From: RGIG995 sp045543655
GTDB taxonomy: Bacteria; Bacillota; Clostridia; Oscillospirales; UBA644
DNA length: 64,000 nucleotides
Assembly (NCBI GenBank): GCA_045543655.1
Contig: JAZPXN010000038.1
Location: 1 to 64,000 of the forward strand
Reading direction: 5' to 3'
Both the position numbers and the translations under genes were made by a program. The notes under the pieces were generated by a model that was not told the DNA's origin, did no database searches, and worked only from the letters and a program-made list of their open reading frames with translations. This document shows positions 1-8,155 of this stretch, in pieces; the first letter of the stretch is position 1; each line of letters starts with the position of its first letter.

Positions 1-22
1 TTTTTCGGCGGGCTTTACGATC

Positions 23-57
23 GGCCGGGACGGAATAAGCCGTCTTTCGTCCCGGCC
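23..57 (-). terminator. Hairpin downstream of the subtilase gene
   Basis: A perfect 10-bp inverted repeat (GGCCGGGACG at 23-32, CGTCCCGGCC at 48-57) lies just beyond the subtilase stop codon. It is a likely 3' end for that minus-strand transcript. The T tract on the minus strand is not immediate (positions 1-5), so it is not a textbook intrinsic terminator. Confidence 0.5.
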
Positions 58-63
58 CCGGGG

Positions 64-1674
64 TTATTGAAGCTCAATCTCCGGATCGGTGTTGTTCAAG
101 GCGATGGAATATCCGCATTTCGTGCAGGATCGGACGGAGCCCGAAGTAGAGAAAGAGTGATGTTCTGTGAGATAATCTCCGCAAGAACAATAAGATTTGT
201 GATATGCCATGCTCATCGAAATGTAGTTTGCCGTGTAACTGTGCGAGTGTGGAATGGGTGTAGTTGCGGCTGTTAGCGCTGCATAAGCATTTAATCGACC
301 GTCAGCGGAACAGTATGGGCTTAAAGCACTAACGTAATCGACGTTATTTACGATGTGATATTTAATTCCTGCTGGGGTCAAATTTGGTCGTACTGCTGCG
401 ATTAAGGCCGCTACGCCGGTGACGAATGGCGCCGCAAAGGAGGTTCCGCTTTTATAGGTGAAGCTTCCGGACAGATTGCAACTGCGAATGTTTTCTCCTG
501 GAGCGAACAAATCGACAGTCGTGTTCCCGTAACTTGAATTCTCCCATTTTCCGTCGGTCTCTTTGGATGCTGCTACCGAAATCATGTTGTTAAGCTGGTA
601 CCCTACAGGGTAGTACGAATTGTTATCACAGTCTTTGTTTAAATTACCTGCAGTACAAACGATCAGACCGGAAAAAGCTTCCATGATCTCCCATAAGCCT
701 GACGGTTTTCCCGGTCCGCTGAAAGAGCAATTCAAAATGTCGACTCCAAGATCTTCAGCATCTAAAACTGCCTCACAGATCCAATCGTAATCTAGTTCTT
801 CACTCCCATCTCCGTTGATCATACCGGTTGATACTCTGAATACAATAATTTCTATGTTCCAACAGACCCCTACCATTCCTCCGTTATTTGCGGCAGCTCC
901 GATGATTCCTGCGATGTGTGTTCCATGGCCGCTTTCATCGTGGAACGGTGTGGAGAAATTCGGATTGTAGTTTTTGCTCAGGAGGGTGTTGACTTTTCCG
1001 GCAAGGTCGGTGTGGTTAAGCTTTATTCCGGAATCAATAATCCCTATCCGCACGGTGTTTGACCCGGTAGAGATATTCCAGGCGGATGGTAGAGATATCT
1101 TGTTAATTCCCCACTGACGCCCTTCCGTATATTCTGTATCAGTCGGGAATGCGTCCGTGTAGATTCTGTATGCAGGTTCTACGTAAAAAACGTCCTCCCT
1201 TTTTTCCAGGATGTGAACCGCCTTAATGATATTTTCTTTGGACGGCTCTGCTATTTTTAACTCGTAATACATTCTTGGAATTTTTTCCGTGATCCCGGAA
1301 GGGCGATAGCTTACGGTTTTTTCCTTCAAAATTTCGACGCATCCGATCTCCGCAAAGTCTTCAACCGTGTACTTTTTAGGATAGGTGTACGGCATCATTT
1401 CAACGTAAACGCGGTCGTCTTTAAAATCCTGATCTATGGTTACTTCGCAATATCGCTTTTCAAAGCTCGGTCTTTCTGACGTCGATTCAACCCCATCCGG
1501 GCCGGTTTGAACTTGATTGACGGTGTTCGTATGATTCTGCGATGTTTGGGAAGAATCAAAAATTCCCGTATCTTCGGTAGAATTTGTGTTTACAAGGAGA
1601 TTTTGCGGTGCGCACCCGGCAAGAATTCCAACGGAAAAGAGAAGAGCAAGCAGGAGGGATAAATACTTTTTCAT
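64..1674 (-). CDS. Secreted subtilase (S8) lipoprotein
   Basis: A 536-residue serine protease of the subtilisin family, predicted to act outside the membrane. The start at 1674 is chosen because MKKYLSLLL follows GAAAGGA; a longer frame to 1737 lacks such a site. It begins with a lipoprotein signal whose lipobox LAGC puts the lipidated Cys at residue 21. After a pro-region the catalytic triad is intact: Asp near 214 (IIDSGIKL), His near 252 (SGHGTHIAG), oxyanion Asn near 342 (TAGN) and Ser near 410 (SGTSFAAP). The last 50 residues carry a Cys-X-Cys and a CTKC pair, suggesting a small metal-binding knuckle. Base composition is visibly more AT-rich than tex next door, which hints at horizontal origin. 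The substrate is unknown. Confidence 0.9.
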   Translation of the reverse strand: MKKYLSLLLALLFSVGILAGCAPQNLLVNTNSTEDTGIFDSSQTSQNHTNTVNQVQTGPDGVESTSERPSFEKRYCEVTIDQDFKDDRVYVEMMPYTYPKKYTVEDFAEIGCVEILKEKTVSYRPSGITEKIPRMYYELKIAEPSKENIIKAVHILEKREDVFYVEPAYRIYTDAFPTDTEYTEGRQWGINKISLPSAWNISTGSNTVRIGIIDSGIKLNHTDLAGKVNTLLSKNYNPNFSTPFHDESGHGTHIAGIIGAAANNGGMVGVCWNIEIIVFRVSTGMINGDGSEELDYDWICEAVLDAEDLGVDILNCSFSGPGKPSGLWEIMEAFSGLIVCTAGNLNKDCDNNSYYPVGYQLNNMISVAASKETDGKWENSSYGNTTVDLFAPGENIRSCNLSGSFTYKSGTSFAAPFVTGVAALIAAVRPNLTPAGIKYHIVNNVDYVSALSPYCSADGRLNAYAALTAATTPIPHSHSYTANYISMSMAYHKSYCSCGDYLTEHHSFSTSGSVRSCTKCGYSIALNNTDPEIELQ

Positions 1675-1704
1675 AGTCGTGTCCTTTCGTTTTCGGGCGG
1701 TGTC

Positions 1705-1743
1705 AAAAAAGTACGCACGTAAGACCGATTGCCTCACGTGCGT
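1705..1743 (-). terminator. Attenuator-like hairpin with T6 in the subtilase leader
   Basis: On the minus strand ACGCACGT, a 15-nt loop and ACGTGCGT form an 8-bp stem, followed two bases later by TTTTTT. It lies between the promoter at 1868-1897 and the subtilase start at 1674, with no second promoter visible after it. The subtilase therefore seems to need read-through, which is what an attenuator or leaky terminator would give. Confidence 0.55.
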
Positions 1744-1835
1744 TGATTGCTTGCTTCTGCGGTATTCCGGAAGATGCAGTGTCGGAGCTGGGCAAAACGC
1801 ACGGGGGTGGGGTGATAAAAGGTCAGAATTTTCAC
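1734..1835 (-). CDS. Possible 33-residue leader peptide
   Basis: A GTG start at 1835 sits eight or so bases after AAAGGAG in the subtilase leader and opens a 33-codon frame (begins MKILTFYHPTP). Its TGA stop lies in the left arm of the terminator hairpin at 1705-1743, so ribosome position could affect hairpin folding. There is no run of one amino acid as in classical biosynthetic leader peptides. It could be a real small protein, a leader, or chance. Confidence 0.35.
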   Translation of the reverse strand: MKILTFYHPTPVRFAQLRHCIFRNTAEASNQRT

Positions 1836-1867
1836 GGCGGCCGGCTCCTTTCGATATTCTTTCTTTT

Positions 1868-1897
1868 ATTATACCACGGCCGGGGGGATTCTGTCAA
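1868..1897 (-). promoter_or_regulatory. Sigma-A promoter for the subtilase leader
   Basis: Minus strand TTGACA, 18 bp, TATAAT with TGG directly before the -10. It predicts a transcript start near 1861 and an untranslated leader of about 190 nt. Confidence 0.75.
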
Positions 1898-1984
1898 TTG
1901 GTACGGTTGTACGAAGGCGGGCGGGGGAAGTTGTGCAGAATTCATAAAACGCCCGGCAGGTTTGGGGAAATTCGGTGTCTTTGC

Positions 1985-2013
1985 TTGACGGCGGGGGGAT
2001 TTTATGCTATAAT
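1985..2013 (+). promoter_or_regulatory. Sigma-A promoter for tex
   Basis: TTGACG, 17 bp, TATAAT with an extended TGC element. It is about 45 bp upstream of the tex start codon. Confidence 0.8.
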
Positions 2014-2056
2014 ATAATAAGCGTATTATATCTGTTTGCCCGAAAGGACGGTCCTT

Positions 2057-4201
2057 ATGGAAGAAGTAAAAATCTTATCCGCCGAATTCAAGATCCGGGA
2101 GGATCTGGCGGGGAATATCGTGAATCTCATCGACGACGGGAACACCATCCCCTTCATCGCCCGGTACCGCAAGGAAATGACCGGCTCCTGCGACGATCAG
2201 GTGCTGCGGGAATTTGCCGACCGCCTGCAATATCTGCGGAATCTGCAAAAGCGCCGGGAGGAGGTCTGCGCCTCCATCGAGGAGCAGGGCAAGCTGACCG
2301 AGGAGCTGAAGGCCGCCATCGACGCCGCCGTTACGCTGGCCGAGGTAGAGGATCTGTACCGCCCCTATAAGCCCAAGCGCCGCACCCGCGCCACCATCGC
2401 CAAGGAAAAGGGGCTGGAGCCTTTGGCGCTCCATCTTTTCGAGCAGGAAAAGACCGGAGATCTGCTGGCCGAGGCCGCCGGGTATGTCGACGCCGAAAAG
2501 GGCGTGGAAACGGCGGAAGACGCTCTGGCCGGGGCTTCAGACATCATTGCCGAGGCGGTCTCCGACGATCCGGGCTTCCGCAAGGACGTGAAGGCCAAGA
2601 TCATGGCCGAGGGACTGATCCGCTCCGAAGCCGCCACCGAAGAAGACACGGTCTATCGGTTGTATTACGATTACGAGGAGCCTCTCCGCAAGATCCCCTC
2701 TCACCGCATTTTGGCCGTGAACCGGGGCGAAAAAGAGGATAAGCTGAAGGTAAAGATCGTCTGCGGCGAGGTCTCCAATCTCATGGAGGCCACCTTCGTC
2801 AAGGCCGGCAGCTACGCCGCCGATTTCGTCCGTGCCGCCTGCGCCGACGCCTGGGATCGGCTGATCTTCCCCTCGGTAGAGCGGGAGATCCGTTCCGATC
2901 TCTTCGCCTCCGCCTCCGAGCAGGCCATCAAAATGTTTGGCATGAATCTGAAGCAACTGCTGATGCAGCCTCCCGTCAAGGGTAAGGTGGTGCTGGCCGT
3001 CGACCCGGCCTACCGTACCGGCTGCAAGATCGCCCTGGTGGATCCCACCGGAATGGTGCTGGATACGGGGGTCATCTATCCCACCCCGCCCCAGAACAAG
3101 ACCGCCGAGGCCGCCGCAAGGATGCTTCAATGGATCGATAAATACAAGGTCGACTGCATCTCCGTGGGCAACGGAACCGCTTCCAAGGAAGCGGAGATCT
3201 TCGTTGCGGATACCATCAAAAAGGCGAACCGGAAGGTGACGTACATGGTGGTCAGCGAATCGGGGGCTTCGGTCTATTCCGCTTCCAAGCTGGCGGCGGA
3301 GGAATTCCCCCAGTTTGACGTTTCCCTCCGTTCCGCCGTGTCCATTGCCCGCCGTCTGCAGGATCCTTTGGCGGAATTGGTCAAGATCGATCCCAAGGCC
3401 ATCGGCGTGGGACAGTATCAGCACGATATGCCTCCTGCCCGGCTGGACGAGACTCTGACCGGCGTGGTGGAGGACTGCGTCAACAGCGTGGGCGTGGATC
3501 TGAATACCGCCTCCCCCTCGCTTTTATCTTATATCGCCGGCATCAATTCCGGCATCGCCAAGAATATCGTGGCCTACCGGGACGAGACCGGGGGCTTTAC
3601 CTCCCGTAAGGAGCTTCTGAAGGTGAAAAAGCTGGGAGCCAAGGCCTTTGAGCAATGCGCCGGCTTTTTGCGCATCCCCCACGGGAAGGAGCCCTTGGAC
3701 AATACGGCCGTCCATCCCGAATCTTATCCCGCCGCCAAAAAATTGCTGGAGATCCTGAACCTTTCCGACGCGGCCCCCGAAACCGTCCGCGCCGAGATTG
3801 CCGGCAGGGCCGATCAGTTCGGCCGGAAGGCCGCCGCCGAGGCGATCGGCGTGGGACTGCCCACTCTGAACGATATGATCCCCGAGCTGGCCCGCCCCGG
3901 CCGGGATATCCGGGACGATCTCCCCGCACCCCTCCTGCGTAGCGACGTGATGGATATGTCCGACCTGACCGAGGGCATGGTGCTGAAGGGTACCGTCCGC
4001 AACGTCATCGATTTCGGCGCCTTCGTGGATATCGGCGTTCATCAGGACGGACTCGTTCATATTTCTCAACTGGCCGACCGGTATATCAAGCACCCCTCCG
4101 ACGTGGTCAAGGTAGGAGACGTGGTAGAGGTCCGGGTGCTGTCGGTGGACGTGGCGAAAAAGCGCATTTCTCTCACCATGCGCAAGGACAATAAGCAATA
4201 A
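2057..4201 (+). CDS. tex: Tex-family RNA-binding transcription accessory protein
   Basis: A 714-residue cytoplasmic protein of the Tex family, which binds nucleic acid and affects transcription and RNA turnover. The ATG at 2057 follows AAAGGA at proper distance; a TTG at 2036 is less likely. Domain order fits the family: N-terminal helical domain (YRKEMTGSCDDQVLREF, YRPYKPKRRTRATIAKEKGL), a YqgF/RNase H-like core beginning near residue 315 (VVLAVDPAYRTGCKIALVD), a helix-hairpin-helix region (INSGIAKNIVAYRD, FTSRKELLKVKKLG), and a C-terminal S1 domain (about 640-710, GTVRNVIDFGAFVDIG). Length is normal. The next gene starts 24 bases after the stop, so they are probably cotranscribed. Confidence 0.97.
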   Translation: MEEVKILSAEFKIREDLAGNIVNLIDDGNTIPFIARYRKEMTGSCDDQVLREFADRLQYLRNLQKRREEVCASIEEQGKLTEELKAAIDAAVTLAEVEDLYRPYKPKRRTRATIAKEKGLEPLALHLFEQEKTGDLLAEAAGYVDAEKGVETAEDALAGASDIIAEAVSDDPGFRKDVKAKIMAEGLIRSEAATEEDTVYRLYYDYEEPLRKIPSHRILAVNRGEKEDKLKVKIVCGEVSNLMEATFVKAGSYAADFVRAACADAWDRLIFPSVEREIRSDLFASASEQAIKMFGMNLKQLLMQPPVKGKVVLAVDPAYRTGCKIALVDPTGMVLDTGVIYPTPPQNKTAEAAARMLQWIDKYKVDCISVGNGTASKEAEIFVADTIKKANRKVTYMVVSESGASVYSASKLAAEEFPQFDVSLRSAVSIARRLQDPLAELVKIDPKAIGVGQYQHDMPPARLDETLTGVVEDCVNSVGVDLNTASPSLLSYIAGINSGIAKNIVAYRDETGGFTSRKELLKVKKLGAKAFEQCAGFLRIPHGKEPLDNTAVHPESYPAAKKLLEILNLSDAAPETVRAEIAGRADQFGRKAAAEAIGVGLPTLNDMIPELARPGRDIRDDLPAPLLRSDVMDMSDLTEGMVLKGTVRNVIDFGAFVDIGVHQDGLVHISQLADRYIKHPSDVVKVGDVVEVRVLSVDVAKKRISLTMRKDNKQ

Positions 4202-4225
4202 ATGACCGAAAGAAGGTTCGTTTTT

Positions 4226-4825
4226 ATGAGTATTCTGAAAAAAATTCGCTGGGCGTATTTTCTCGTTTCGCTGGTTCCCGTGCTTCTGGGCGTGATCTGC
4301 ATCGCGTTCCCCGACGTGATTGCCGGAATCCTTTGCTACGTGGCCGGGGCTCTGCTTCTGGTGTTCGGCGTGGGGAAGGTGATCCACTATTTTGCGGCGA
4401 AGTCCTCCTTCGTTGATTCTCTGATCGTAGGCGTTCTTTTTGCCATGATCGGCTTCGTGCTTATTTTCCGTAAGGACGAAGTGATCAATCTGATTTTCAT
4501 CTTTATCGGCATTTTGGTTCTTCTGGACGGCGTGGTCAAGCTGAAGCGGGCCTTTGAAGCCCGCGCCGCCTTTGCCCGGGACTGGATTGCGCTGATGGTG
4601 CTGGCGGTGATCGTAATGGGCCTCGGCATTTTGATGATTGCCGATCCCTTTACCGGTTATCTGCCCATCATTATCCTCGGGATTTCCATCGTGGTGGACG
4701 GATTGCAGAACGTTTACGCCGCTCTGCGGAATTTGTTCCCCGTCTCCCGCCCCGCCTCGTCTGCTCCCGTGAAGGTTCCGAAGAACGTCACCGTGGAAGA
4801 TTTTGACGTAGAAGAGGACGGATAA
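4226..4825 (+). CDS. DUF308 / HdeD-like membrane protein
   Basis: A 199-residue integral membrane protein with about six hydrophobic segments in pairs separated by short loops, the layout of the DUF308 (HdeD) family. The start MSILKK at 4226 is preferred over the ATG at 4202 because AGAAGG lies nine bases before it. The acidic, hydrophilic C-terminus ends in VEDFDVEEDG. In enterobacteria HdeD is linked to acid resistance; no role is established for clostridial members. The stop overlaps the start of the following HAD gene by one base (TAATG), so translation is probably coupled. Confidence 0.85.
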   Translation: MSILKKIRWAYFLVSLVPVLLGVICIAFPDVIAGILCYVAGALLLVFGVGKVIHYFAAKSSFVDSLIVGVLFAMIGFVLIFRKDEVINLIFIFIGILVLLDGVVKLKRAFEARAAFARDWIALMVLAVIVMGLGILMIADPFTGYLPIIILGISIVVDGLQNVYAALRNLFPVSRPASSAPVKVPKNVTVEDFDVEEDG

Positions 4826-5604
4826 TGGGTCGTTTCGACGGATTTTTGATCTGCTCCGATATTGACGGAACCTTTGCCCTTAAGAAGGCCGTGCCGGAGC
4901 GAAATCTGGAGGCCGTCCGGTATTTCCAGGCCGAAGGGGGTATTTTTACCCTGGCCACCGGCCGTTACGCCGGGTATTCGGACGATCTCCCGGTTCGGGT
5001 CAACGGACCTTTGATTACCGAAAACGGCGCCCGGATCTACGATCCCGCGCTGGGACGCACGCTGTGGCAGTTTCCCCTCGACGGCTCCGGTCCGCTGTGG
5101 GAATGGATTGACGGCCAAAACGTTTCTTACGTTGCGCTCCGCTTTACCGACGGCCCCGTGATTGCCGAAAGCGGAAAGGTGGTTCAGACGGTTCTGGACC
5201 ATCCTGCAGGGCAGGAGCTTCTGCAGATCATCTGCGGCGGCTTTCCCTCTCCGGAGGATGCCCTCGCCTTTCGGGATTGCGCCCGGGAGACCTTCGGGGA
5301 ACGGTACGATATCCGGCGCAGCTGGGAAACCGGCGTGGAATTTATTTCTCCTCTGGGCGGCAAGGGCAATTGCCTGAACTGCCTGCGGTCGATTTTGGGG
5401 GAGAAGATTCATACCTTTATTGCCATCGGAGATTATGAAAACGATCTTTCCATGCTCCGGACGGCCGACCGCGCCTTTACGCCCGCCAACGCCTGCGAGG
5501 AGGTCCTGGCGGCCGGGCCTGCGGTGCTGTGCCCTTGTTCTGCGGGGGCCGTGGGCGAGTTGATTGAAATCCTGGATCGGGAAATATCGGAAGGGAAGGC
5601 GTAA
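4825..5604 (+). CDS. HAD-superfamily (Cof-like) phosphatase, copy 1
   Basis: A 259-residue HAD hydrolase. Motif I is SDIDGT, with the nucleophile Asp12 and acid/base Asp14; motif IV is GDYENDLSML near residue 203. The large cap between these motifs matches Cof/type IIB enzymes, which remove phosphate from sugar phosphates or similar small molecules. The substrate cannot be read from the sequence. It overlaps both neighbours by one base and is followed at once by a close paralog. Confidence 0.9.
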   Translation: MGRFDGFLICSDIDGTFALKKAVPERNLEAVRYFQAEGGIFTLATGRYAGYSDDLPVRVNGPLITENGARIYDPALGRTLWQFPLDGSGPLWEWIDGQNVSYVALRFTDGPVIAESGKVVQTVLDHPAGQELLQIICGGFPSPEDALAFRDCARETFGERYDIRRSWETGVEFISPLGGKGNCLNCLRSILGEKIHTFIAIGDYENDLSMLRTADRAFTPANACEEVLAAGPAVLCPCSAGAVGELIEILDREISEGKA

Positions 5605-6395
5605 TGGGACGCTTCGACGGAATTCTGATCTGCTCCGACGTGGACGGAACCTTGGCCGCCGGAACCCAGGTTTCTCAACGGAATCTGGACGCAATCCGTT
5701 ATTTTCAGTCCGAGGGCGGTCTTTTTACTTTGTCCACCGGCCGCTCCGCCGGATACGAGAAAACCTTCTCCTTCCGGCTCAACGCACCGATGATTACGGA
5801 AAACGGCGCCCGGGTCTACGATCCCGAAAGCCGGAGGACGCTCCGCACCGTCCCCCTGGAGGAGAGCGGAGCGCTGTTGGCGTGGTTGGACCGTCTTCCT
5901 CTGCAGGTGGAGGGCTTTCGCTGCTCTCTTTGCTATCCCGACGGGCGGGTTCATCTGGCCTCCGGCGCGGTGGCCGAAGCCTTTGCCTCCCGCTCCGGCG
6001 ACGAACTTCTGAAGGTCGTCTGCGCCGGGTTTCAAGACGGGGAAGAGGCCTTGGTCTTTCAATCCCTTGCCCGGAGCACCTTTGCGGATCTCTATTCCGT
6101 GGTGCGCAGCTGGGATACGGGGGTGGAATTCCTTTCTCCCCGGGGCAGTAAGGGAAGCGGGCTTCTGTTTTTGAAAGAGTTTTTAGGGGATCGCGTCCGC
6201 ACGGCCATCGCCGTCGGGGATTATGAAAACGATCTTTCTATGCTCCGCACGGCCGACCGTGCCTTTGCCCCCGCCAACGCCCTTGAAGACGCCCGCAACG
6301 TGGCGGAAAGGGTGCTTTGCGATTTCCGGGAAGGGGCTATCGCAGATTTGATCGAACTGCTTGACGACGAATACGAAAGAGGGATATTATCATGA
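5604..6395 (+). CDS. HAD-superfamily (Cof-like) phosphatase, copy 2
   Basis: A 263-residue tandem paralog of the upstream HAD gene. Both begin MGRFDG followed by LICSD and DGT, and both share the C-terminal block GDYENDLSMLRTADRAF. The middle (cap) is far more divergent than the ends, consistent with duplication followed by substrate divergence. It starts within the stop of copy 1, and its own end overlaps the next start as ATGA, so these genes form one translationally coupled string. Confidence 0.9.
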   Translation: MGRFDGILICSDVDGTLAAGTQVSQRNLDAIRYFQSEGGLFTLSTGRSAGYEKTFSFRLNAPMITENGARVYDPESRRTLRTVPLEESGALLAWLDRLPLQVEGFRCSLCYPDGRVHLASGAVAEAFASRSGDELLKVVCAGFQDGEEALVFQSLARSTFADLYSVVRSWDTGVEFLSPRGSKGSGLLFLKEFLGDRVRTAIAVGDYENDLSMLRTADRAFAPANALEDARNVAERVLCDFREGAIADLIELLDDEYERGILS

Positions 6396-7249
6396 ATTTC
6401 AAGAAAATTTTATTGCTTTTCCTGGCGGTGGCGCTCTGCCTCTCTCTTGGCGCCTGCGGAGAGACCCCCGACGAAGACGAAGCGCTTCGGAAAGACCTTT
6501 CCGCCATGTCCGACCAGGAGCTGACCGCCACGCTTTTGGCCAATTACGAGGCCTACGAGGAGCCCGGCGTCTTTATTGGCGAGGTCTCCTGGCTTTACCG
6601 GAGCGGTGATTCGGTGATTGCCTCCATGACCGGGTCGGTGCGCAGTACCGGTGCCGCCCGCACGATGACCCGAACCGCTTCCGCAGGGGAATCCACCCGG
6701 ACCGAGACCTATACTTACGTGGGTGGGGTATGCTATTTTCATCACGACAAAATCAAAGTTTCTGCCGAGCCCGACGCGGTGAGCGCTTATTTTGCGGCGC
6801 GTTATCCGCAATTCGGCCGGGTGTCGGAATATTATTTCGCGCGCAAGGACCTGCTTCGCAGTGAAGACGGAAGCTATCTGCTGGTTCTTTCCGAGCCTTC
6901 CGCCGACGTTGCACCTTCTGCGGATATTACGGGTCCCCTCACCGCCGCCGGCAACGAAACCCCTCCGGTGACGCTCTCCGGGGTGACCGATCTGTATCTG
7001 ACCCTTTGCTTCTCTGCCGAAGGGAAGCTGACCGGACAGACTCTGGGCTTCGACTGTAAAATGACCGCCGACGGCATCGAGACCGAAGGGGAGGTTTTGT
7101 TCCAATTCCGCATCACCTCCACCGATCCCGTGCAGAACGTCATTTCCGCCCCCGACGGCGGCGACGCCTTTGAGACGCCGGATACCGATCCCTTCGCGCC
7201 GCCCGCCGCTCCCGGCACGGAATCGGAGCCCGACGGGGAGGAAGGTTGA
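6392..7249 (+). CDS. Putative lipoprotein of unknown function, paralog A
   Basis: A 285-residue secreted lipoprotein with lipobox LGAC (Cys near residue 22) and an acidic spacer. Hydrophilic, beta-rich sequence follows, and a Pro/Glu/Gly-rich tail ends the protein. It is not recognised as a named family. It shares length, layout and several motifs with the gene at 7356-8132: an early Leu-Ala-Tyr-Glu segment, a YTY.GGVCYFH versus YTYQQGVYYT block, and a C-terminal TSTDPVQNVI versus HTTDPARIVI block. This suggests a duplicated lipoprotein pair that may bind or respond to a cell-surface ligand, but no function is claimed. Confidence 0.75.
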   Translation: MNFKKILLLFLAVALCLSLGACGETPDEDEALRKDLSAMSDQELTATLLANYEAYEEPGVFIGEVSWLYRSGDSVIASMTGSVRSTGAARTMTRTASAGESTRTETYTYVGGVCYFHHDKIKVSAEPDAVSAYFAARYPQFGRVSEYYFARKDLLRSEDGSYLLVLSEPSADVAPSADITGPLTAAGNETPPVTLSGVTDLYLTLCFSAEGKLTGQTLGFDCKMTADGIETEGEVLFQFRITSTDPVQNVISAPDGGDAFETPDTDPFAPPAAPGTESEPDGEEG

Positions 7250-7296
7250 CATTTCTCACTTTTCCGCGGGGAAGATTGATATTTCTCACCTTTCCG
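7241..7296. repeat. Imperfect tandem repeat, 30-bp period
   Basis: Two units beginning GAAG-TTGA-ATTTCTCAC lie head to tail at 7241-7270 and 7271-7296. The first contains the stop codon of the upstream lipoprotein gene. It looks like a small local duplication. Confidence 0.6.
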
Positions 7297-7310
7297 TTCT
7301 TTTTTCCGTC

Positions 7311-7339
7311 TTTACTTTATCTGCCGTCCATGTTATAAC
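7311..7339 (+). promoter_or_regulatory. Possible promoter for the second lipoprotein gene
   Basis: TTTACT, 17 bp, TATAAC with TGT before the -10. The -35 is weak and the extended -10 compensates. It is 16 bp upstream of the start codon at 7356. Confidence 0.45.
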
Positions 7340-7355
7340 TGACTGAGGTGTTGTT

Positions 7356-8132
7356 ATGAAACTGAAAGCCCTTTTTGCATTGCTTCTTCTGCCGGTGCTG
7401 GCGCTGTCCTTTGCCGCGTGTAACGGAAATCCTGCGTCCCCCACCGACGGAGTTGAGCCTCCCGTGAAGGGACCCTTGGCCGGAGAGAGCGACGAAAAGC
7501 TCATTGCCCGCTTTACTTCGGAATACGAGAAAGCTCTGAAGGCGGAGAATTTTTCCGTCTCCTCCTCCGTCGTCCTCTCCCGGGACGGAGATCCGATGAG
7601 CGAGCGCATTTCCTCCGGCGCCCGGAAAAACGGGGACTGGTTTGCTCAGATCTCCGATCAGGTCTGGGGCGAGGGAGATCCCGTTCTGCGGAAATATACC
7701 TATCAGCAGGGCGTGTATTATACCATCCTGCCGGAAGGCACCACGGAAGAGGCGATCGACGCCGCTTCTGCTTCCGCCCGCTGGGACGAGCTGAAGATGG
7801 ATTTTGCCCGCGTTCCCGTCTCCGAATTTGCCTCTGCCTCACTTATCCGTGCTCTTGACGGCTCCTTCACGCTGCACGTGACCCTGACCGACGCCGCCCG
7901 GGACGCTTACGGACAGGCCGTCCTGCCCGAATTTGCCGAAATCCCCGGGGAAGCCTCCTATACCGGCTATATTCTGGAGCTCATCTTTACGATCAACGGG
8001 GAGCTTTCCACCGTTTACTTCGTCCATGATGTGACCGTCACGGAAGGGGAAGAGCGTGAGATATATTCGAAATTCGTTTACGTACAATACCATACTACCG
8101 ATCCCGCAAGGATCGTCATTCCGACGCTGTAA
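7356..8132 (+). CDS. Putative lipoprotein of unknown function, paralog B
   Basis: A 258-residue lipoprotein with lipobox FAAC (Cys near residue 22) followed by a short disordered linker. The mature part resembles the lipoprotein encoded at 6392-7249 in block order and in the C-terminal TTDPARIVI motif, so the two are paralogs. No known domain is recognised. GAGGTG precedes the start. The GH2 gene begins 23 bases downstream behind a strong AAAAGGAG site, so the lipoprotein and the glycosidase are probably one transcript. Confidence 0.75.
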   Translation: MKLKALFALLLLPVLALSFAACNGNPASPTDGVEPPVKGPLAGESDEKLIARFTSEYEKALKAENFSVSSSVVLSRDGDPMSERISSGARKNGDWFAQISDQVWGEGDPVLRKYTYQQGVYYTILPEGTTEEAIDAASASARWDELKMDFARVPVSEFASASLIRALDGSFTLHVTLTDAARDAYGQAVLPEFAEIPGEASYTGYILELIFTINGELSTVYFVHDVTVTEGEEREIYSKFVYVQYHTTDPARIVIPTL

Positions 8133-8155
8133 TATCGCTAAAAGGAGATTTTATC

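Noticed and set aside
2036..2056. TTG start for tex
   Set aside because: The ATG at 2057 has AAAGGA at correct distance, and the extra residues precede the conserved start.
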